This document shows positions 23,385 through 26,640 of a stretch of 26,640 bases of DNA, in pieces (the first letter of the stretch is position 1; each line of letters opens with the position of its first letter). A model generated the notes under the pieces. That model worked only from the letters and a program-made list of their open reading frames with translations. It made no database searches and was not told the DNA's origin. Source of the DNA: Prolixibacteraceae bacterium (GTDB lineage: Bacteria > Bacteroidota > Bacteroidia > Bacteroidales > Prolixibacteraceae); assembly GCA_016931875.1 (NCBI GenBank), contig JAFGDX010000404.1:1-26640 (forward strand), written 5' to 3'. A program made the translations under genes and the position numbers.

Positions 23385-25898
23385 ATGATTGAAGGTGAAA
23401 AGATTATCAGAATAAACATTGAAGAGCAGATGAAATCTGCTTACATTGATTATTCAATGTCGGTTATTGTTTCACGTGCCTTGCCCGATGTTAGAGACGG
23501 GTTTAAACCGGTTCACAGAAGAGTATTATACGGAATGTATGATTTGGGAATACTTTCCAATCGTTCATATAAAAAATCGGCCAGAATTGTTGGTGAAGTT
23601 TTGGGGAAATATCACCCCCATGGTGATTCTTCTGTTTATTTCACCATGGTTCGTATGGCCCAGCACTGGTCATTGCGTTATCCGTTGGTTGACGGGCAGG
23701 GCAATTTTGGGTCGGTCGATGGTGACAGTCCGGCAGCAATGCGTTATACTGAGGCAAGAATGGCAAAAATTGCTGAAGAAACCCTGGCCGATCTGGATAA
23801 AAATACAGTTGATTTTCAACCTAATTTTGATGAGTCGTTAAGTGAACCCACAGTACTTCCCACACGTATCCCACAGTTAATTATTAACGGGGCTTCAGGA
23901 ATTGCAGTAGGTATGGCAACCAACATGCCGCCACACAATCTTTCGGACACCATTGATGCAACCATTGCATATATCGACAACAATGATATTTCAATTGATG
24001 AAATAGTTGAAATTATTAAAGCGCCCGATTTCCCAACAGGTGGAATTATTTACGGTTACCAGGGAGTGAAAGACTCTTACGAAACCGGCCGTGGGCGTAT
24101 TGTAATCCGAGGAAAGGCGCATATTGAAAATGAAAACGGCCGCGAAAAAATTGTAGTAACCGAAATTCCTTATATGGTGAACCGAGCTGAAATGATTCAG
24201 AAAACAGCCGACCTGGTTAATGAAAAGAAAATAGAAGGAATTTCCAATGTTAACGACGAATCGGGCAGGGAAGGAATGCGTGTGGTTTATGATATTAAAC
24301 GCGATGCAATGAGTAATGTGGTGCTCAATAAATTGTATAAATACACATCACTGCAAACGGCGTTCAATGTAAATAATATCGCTCTTGTGAATGGCCGGCC
24401 CAAAATGCTTAACATAAAAGACCTGATTTATCACTTTGTTGAACATCGCCACGAAATTGTTGTCAGACGTACACAATATGAATTGGAGCAGGCTGAAAAA
24501 CGTGCTCATATTCTGGAGGGATTGATTATTGCCAGTGATAATATTGATGAAGTTATTGCCACAATTCGTTCATCCTCAACCCCCGATGAAGCCCGGGAAA
24601 GATTAATGGAAAGGTTCCAGCTGACTGAAGTGCAGGCACGCGCCATAGTTGATATGCGGTTGAGACAGTTAACCGGTCTGGAACAGGATAAACTGCGCAA
24701 GGAATACGAAGAAATTATGCAGCAGATTGAATATCTGAAGCAGGTGCTGGAAGACAAATCTCTCCGGATGAACATCATAAAAGATGAACTGCTCGAAATT
24801 AAAAAGAAATTTGGCGATGAAAGACGAACCGAATTGGTTCCCAACGCCGAAGAATTTAATCCTGAAGATTTTTACGCCGATGAAGATATGGTTATTACCA
24901 TTTCTCATTTAGGATATATAAAACGCACCCCCCTCACTGAATTCCGTACACAGGGAAGGGGAGGAGTAGGATCGAAAGGTGGCTCAACCCGCGAGGAGGA
25001 TTTCCTGGAACATATTTTTATCGCCTCGATGCATAACACATTGCTTTTGTTTACCGAACAAGGCAAATGTTACTGGCTGAAGGTTTATCAGATTCCCGAA
25101 GGAACACGTTCATCCAAAGGTAGAGCTATTCAGAATATACTGAATATTGCACAAGACGATAAAGTATTGACCTTTATAAAAGTAAAAACCCTTGCTGACA
25201 AAGAATTCATTAATAACAATTACATAATTCTGGCAACAAAAAAAGGGATCATCAAAAAAACCACCCTTGAAGCCTATTCGCGTCCGCGCCAGAATGGGGT
25301 AAATGCCATCACCATAAAAGAAGGCGACCGCTTGCTTGAAGCCAGGTTGACCAATGGCGAGAGTGAAATAATGCTGGCTGTGCGTTCAGGAAAAGCCATT
25401 CGTTTTAATGAAAGCATTGTACGGGCCATTGGCAGAACCGCTTCCGGGGTGCGGGGTATCACGCTGAGAAGCGCCACTGATGAGGTAATTGGCATGATTT
25501 GTGTAAATAATGGAAATGAAGATATACTCGTTATCTCTGAAAACGGATACGGAAAGCGTTCTAAAATTGATGATTACAGAATCACAAATCGCGGAGGAAA
25601 AGGTGTAAAAACAATTAATATCACAGAAAAAACAGGTGATTTAATTGCCATAAAAAGTGTTTCCAATGAGAATGATTTGATGATCATAACACAAAACGGA
25701 CTCACTATCCGTTTGGCAGTTAGTTCCATTTCTGTTTTAGGAAGGGCAACACAGGGGGTTAGATTGATTAATTTAAAAGGCGAAGACAGAATTGCATCCG
25801 TAGCCCGCGTTGCTTTTGAAGAATCAGCTGATATGGAAGCAGACATTGAGGATGTTGAAAATGAATTGAATAATAACAGCGAAGAAGCTGACCTGTAA
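23385..25898 (+). CDS. gyrA: DNA gyrase subunit A
   Basis: An 837-residue type II topoisomerase subunit that cuts and rejoins DNA to introduce negative supercoils with GyrB. Catalytic Tyr121 lies in AMRYTEARM. The N-terminal breakage-reunion domain (1-490) has [14 protein letters not shown] and [11 protein letters not shown]. The C-terminal six-bladed beta-pinwheel (about 500-810) carries a GyrA box variant, [10 protein letters not shown] (near 526), which marks it as GyrA rather than ParC. An acidic tail ([16 protein letters not shown]) ends it. In the quinolone region the serine equal to E. coli Ser83 is kept (Ser82), but the position equal to Asp87 is Phe86. The TPR gene downstream has its own promoter. 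Confidence 0.96.
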   Translation: MIEGEKIIRINIEEQMKSAYIDYSMSVIVSRALPDVRDGFKPVHRRVLYGMYDLGILSNRSYKKSARIVGEVLGKYHPHGDSSVYFTMVRMAQHWSLRYPLVDGQGNFGSVDGDSPAAMRYTEARMAKIAEETLADLDKNTVDFQPNFDESLSEPTVLPTRIPQLIINGASGIAVGMATNMPPHNLSDTIDATIAYIDNNDISIDEIVEIIKAPDFPTGGIIYGYQGVKDSYETGRGRIVIRGKAHIENENGREKIVVTEIPYMVNRAEMIQKTADLVNEKKIEGISNVNDESGREGMRVVYDIKRDAMSNVVLNKLYKYTSLQTAFNVNNIALVNGRPKMLNIKDLIYHFVEHRHEIVVRRTQYELEQAEKRAHILEGLIIASDNIDEVIATIRSSSTPDEARERLMERFQLTEVQARAIVDMRLRQLTGLEQDKLRKEYEEIMQQIEYLKQVLEDKSLRMNIIKDELLEIKKKFGDERRTELVPNAEEFNPEDFYADEDMVITISHLGYIKRTPLTEFRTQGRGGVGSKGGSTREEDFLEHIFIASMHNTLLLFTEQGKCYWLKVYQIPEGTRSSKGRAIQNILNIAQDDKVLTFIKVKTLADKEFINNNYIILATKKGIIKKTTLEAYSRPRQNGVNAITIKEGDRLLEARLTNGESEIMLAVRSGKAIRFNESIVRAIGRTASGVRGITLRSATDEVIGMICVNNGNEDILVISENGYGKRSKIDDYRITNRGGKGVKTINITEKTGDLIAIKSVSNENDLMIITQNGLTIRLAVSSISVLGRATQGVRLINLKGEDRIASVARVAFEESADMEADIEDVENELNNNSEEADL

Positions 25899-25933
25899 AC
25901 ACAAAAAATTATTATCGATAATTAAAGCTGAAG

Positions 25934-25964
25934 TTTGAATAAATTTATTATTCGTATATTTTTG
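25934..25964 (+). promoter_or_regulatory. Consensus Bacteroidota promoter for the TPR gene
   Basis: TTTG (25934-25937), exactly 19 bases, then TATTTTTG (25957-25964): both the -33 and -7 boxes at standard spacing. It lies 37 bases before the ATG at 26002. Confidence 0.8.
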
Positions 25965-26001
25965 TAAAATAATTAGTTAAAAACAATAAAACATTTAGGT
26001 A

Positions 26002-26640
26002 ATGAAAAGAACAATAATTCTACTAACTTTCGTTTTTGCCGCCAGTGTAAGTTTTGCGCAAAAAGGAAAAGTAACCAGCGCGTTAAACTTTAAGGACTCC
26101 GGGGATTTGGCGAAGGCTCTGGAAGCCATTGAGGAGACCATAGATCCATCAAACGATAAATCGGATAAAACGATTGGCTGGCCCAAAACATGGGAAGTTA
26201 GGGGAGAAATATATCAGGCAATTTATCAATCGGAAGATGAAAATGTAAAGAGTTTAGCTGAAGATCCGCTTGCAACCGCTTTCGAATCATACAAAAAAGC
26301 ATTGGAACTGGATGACAAGGGCAGATTCGGCAACAGTTTAAAAATTAAACTTACATTGTTGACAAACGACCTTACCAACCAGGCAGTGGATGGTTTTAAC
26401 AACGAAGATTACGAAAAAGCACTGCGCTCTTTTGAACAAATTCTTGCCATTAACGATATGCCGTTGATAAAAGAAGACAATCCGGATGCAGTTGATACGG
26501 TTATTGTTTATAATGCAGGGTTGGCTGCTTATAATGCTCAGCAGTACGATAAAGCGATTGAATATTACAAGGAAGCCGCAGAACATGGTTATAACGGAGC
26601 CCGCACATACAGTTTGATTGCCAATGCGTATCAACAGAAA
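26002..26640 (+). CDS. Exported TPR-repeat protein (3' end outside window)
   Basis: A frame open from ATG 26002 to the window edge gives 213 residues without a stop. A signal peptide (1-20, MKRTIILLTF to SVSFAQ) precedes helical tetratricopeptide repeats: about 24-47 (SALNFKDSGDLAKALEAIEE), 90-104 (AFESYKKALELD), 126-150 (AVDGFNNEDYEKALRSFEQI) and 168-195 (YNAGLAAYNAQQYDKAIEYY). Such proteins serve as scaffolds in the periplasm or at the outer membrane. It follows gyrA by 103 bases, as in other Bacteroidales, but has an excellent promoter of its own. No specific function is known to me. Confidence 0.88.
   Translation, partial: MKRTIILLTFVFAASVSFAQKGKVTSALNFKDSGDLAKALEAIEETIDPSNDKSDKTIGWPKTWEVRGEIYQAIYQSEDENVKSLAEDPLATAFESYKKALELDDKGRFGNSLKIKLTLLTNDLTNQAVDGFNNEDYEKALRSFEQILAINDMPLIKEDNPDAVDTVIVYNAGLAAYNAQQYDKAIEYYKEAAEHGYNGARTYSLIANAYQQK

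Noticed and set aside
24506..24844. 112-codon minus-strand frame inside gyrA
   Set aside because: Antisense to a conserved coiled-coil region of GyrA; no homology seen.
25900..25925. Hairpin AATTAT/ATAATT after gyrA as a terminator
   Set aside because: The stem is purely AT and no T run follows; too weak to call.

Overview
The window is a 26.6 kb stretch of a Bacteroidota chromosome. The evidence is: TAnnTTTG-type promoter boxes, start sites mostly without Shine-Dalgarno sequences, two C-terminal type IX secretion (T9SS) sorting domains, SusC-style TonB receptors, a BtuG-like propeller lipoprotein, and the ClpC - GyrA - TPR gene order. Protein style suggests a marine or sediment Bacteroidales/Marinilabiliales relative; this placement is inference. 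No rRNA, tRNA, insertion sequence or CRISPR array was seen.

Layout. 1-1281: the 3' end of secA, then lgt, closed by a two-way terminator. 1284-3614 (-): a TonB-dependent receptor of unknown substrate. 3697-11543 (+): a vitamin B12 surface-capture locus. A cobalamin riboswitch precedes a T9SS-exported multidomain surface protein, a BtuB-type receptor and a BtuG-type lipoprotein, joined by overlapping stop/start codons. A second cobalamin riboswitch precedes a T9SS-exported protein with two DUF4465-like repeats. 11677-13994 (+): slyD, aroC and a UPF0251 DNA-binding protein. 13995-14380: a gene-poor gap with a strong minus-strand intrinsic terminator and a possible small RNA. 14381-15452 (+): a PepSY-type three-helix membrane protein and an OB-fold-like lipoprotein. 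15501-20564: a damage-response cassette, with a LexA-like self-cleaving repressor (-) divergent from a Y-family polymerase and a short DnaE2-like polymerase (+). 20592-23114 (-): clpC. 23385-25898 (+): gyrA. 26002 to the end (+): a TPR-rich exported protein cut by the window edge.

How the parts fit. The B12 locus is the most distinctive region. Two riboswitches with visible L5-L13 kissing loops, each followed by a hairpin that buries the start codon, control a complete outer-surface capture system. Two of its parts are T9SS cargo, and one carries a segment resembling the DUF4430/transcobalamin C-terminal fold, which would make it a new type of surface cobalamin binder if confirmed. The second distinctive region is the repressor/DinB/DnaE2 cassette, whose divergent promoter region holds paired TTGACnATATTAT elements that are likely operators.
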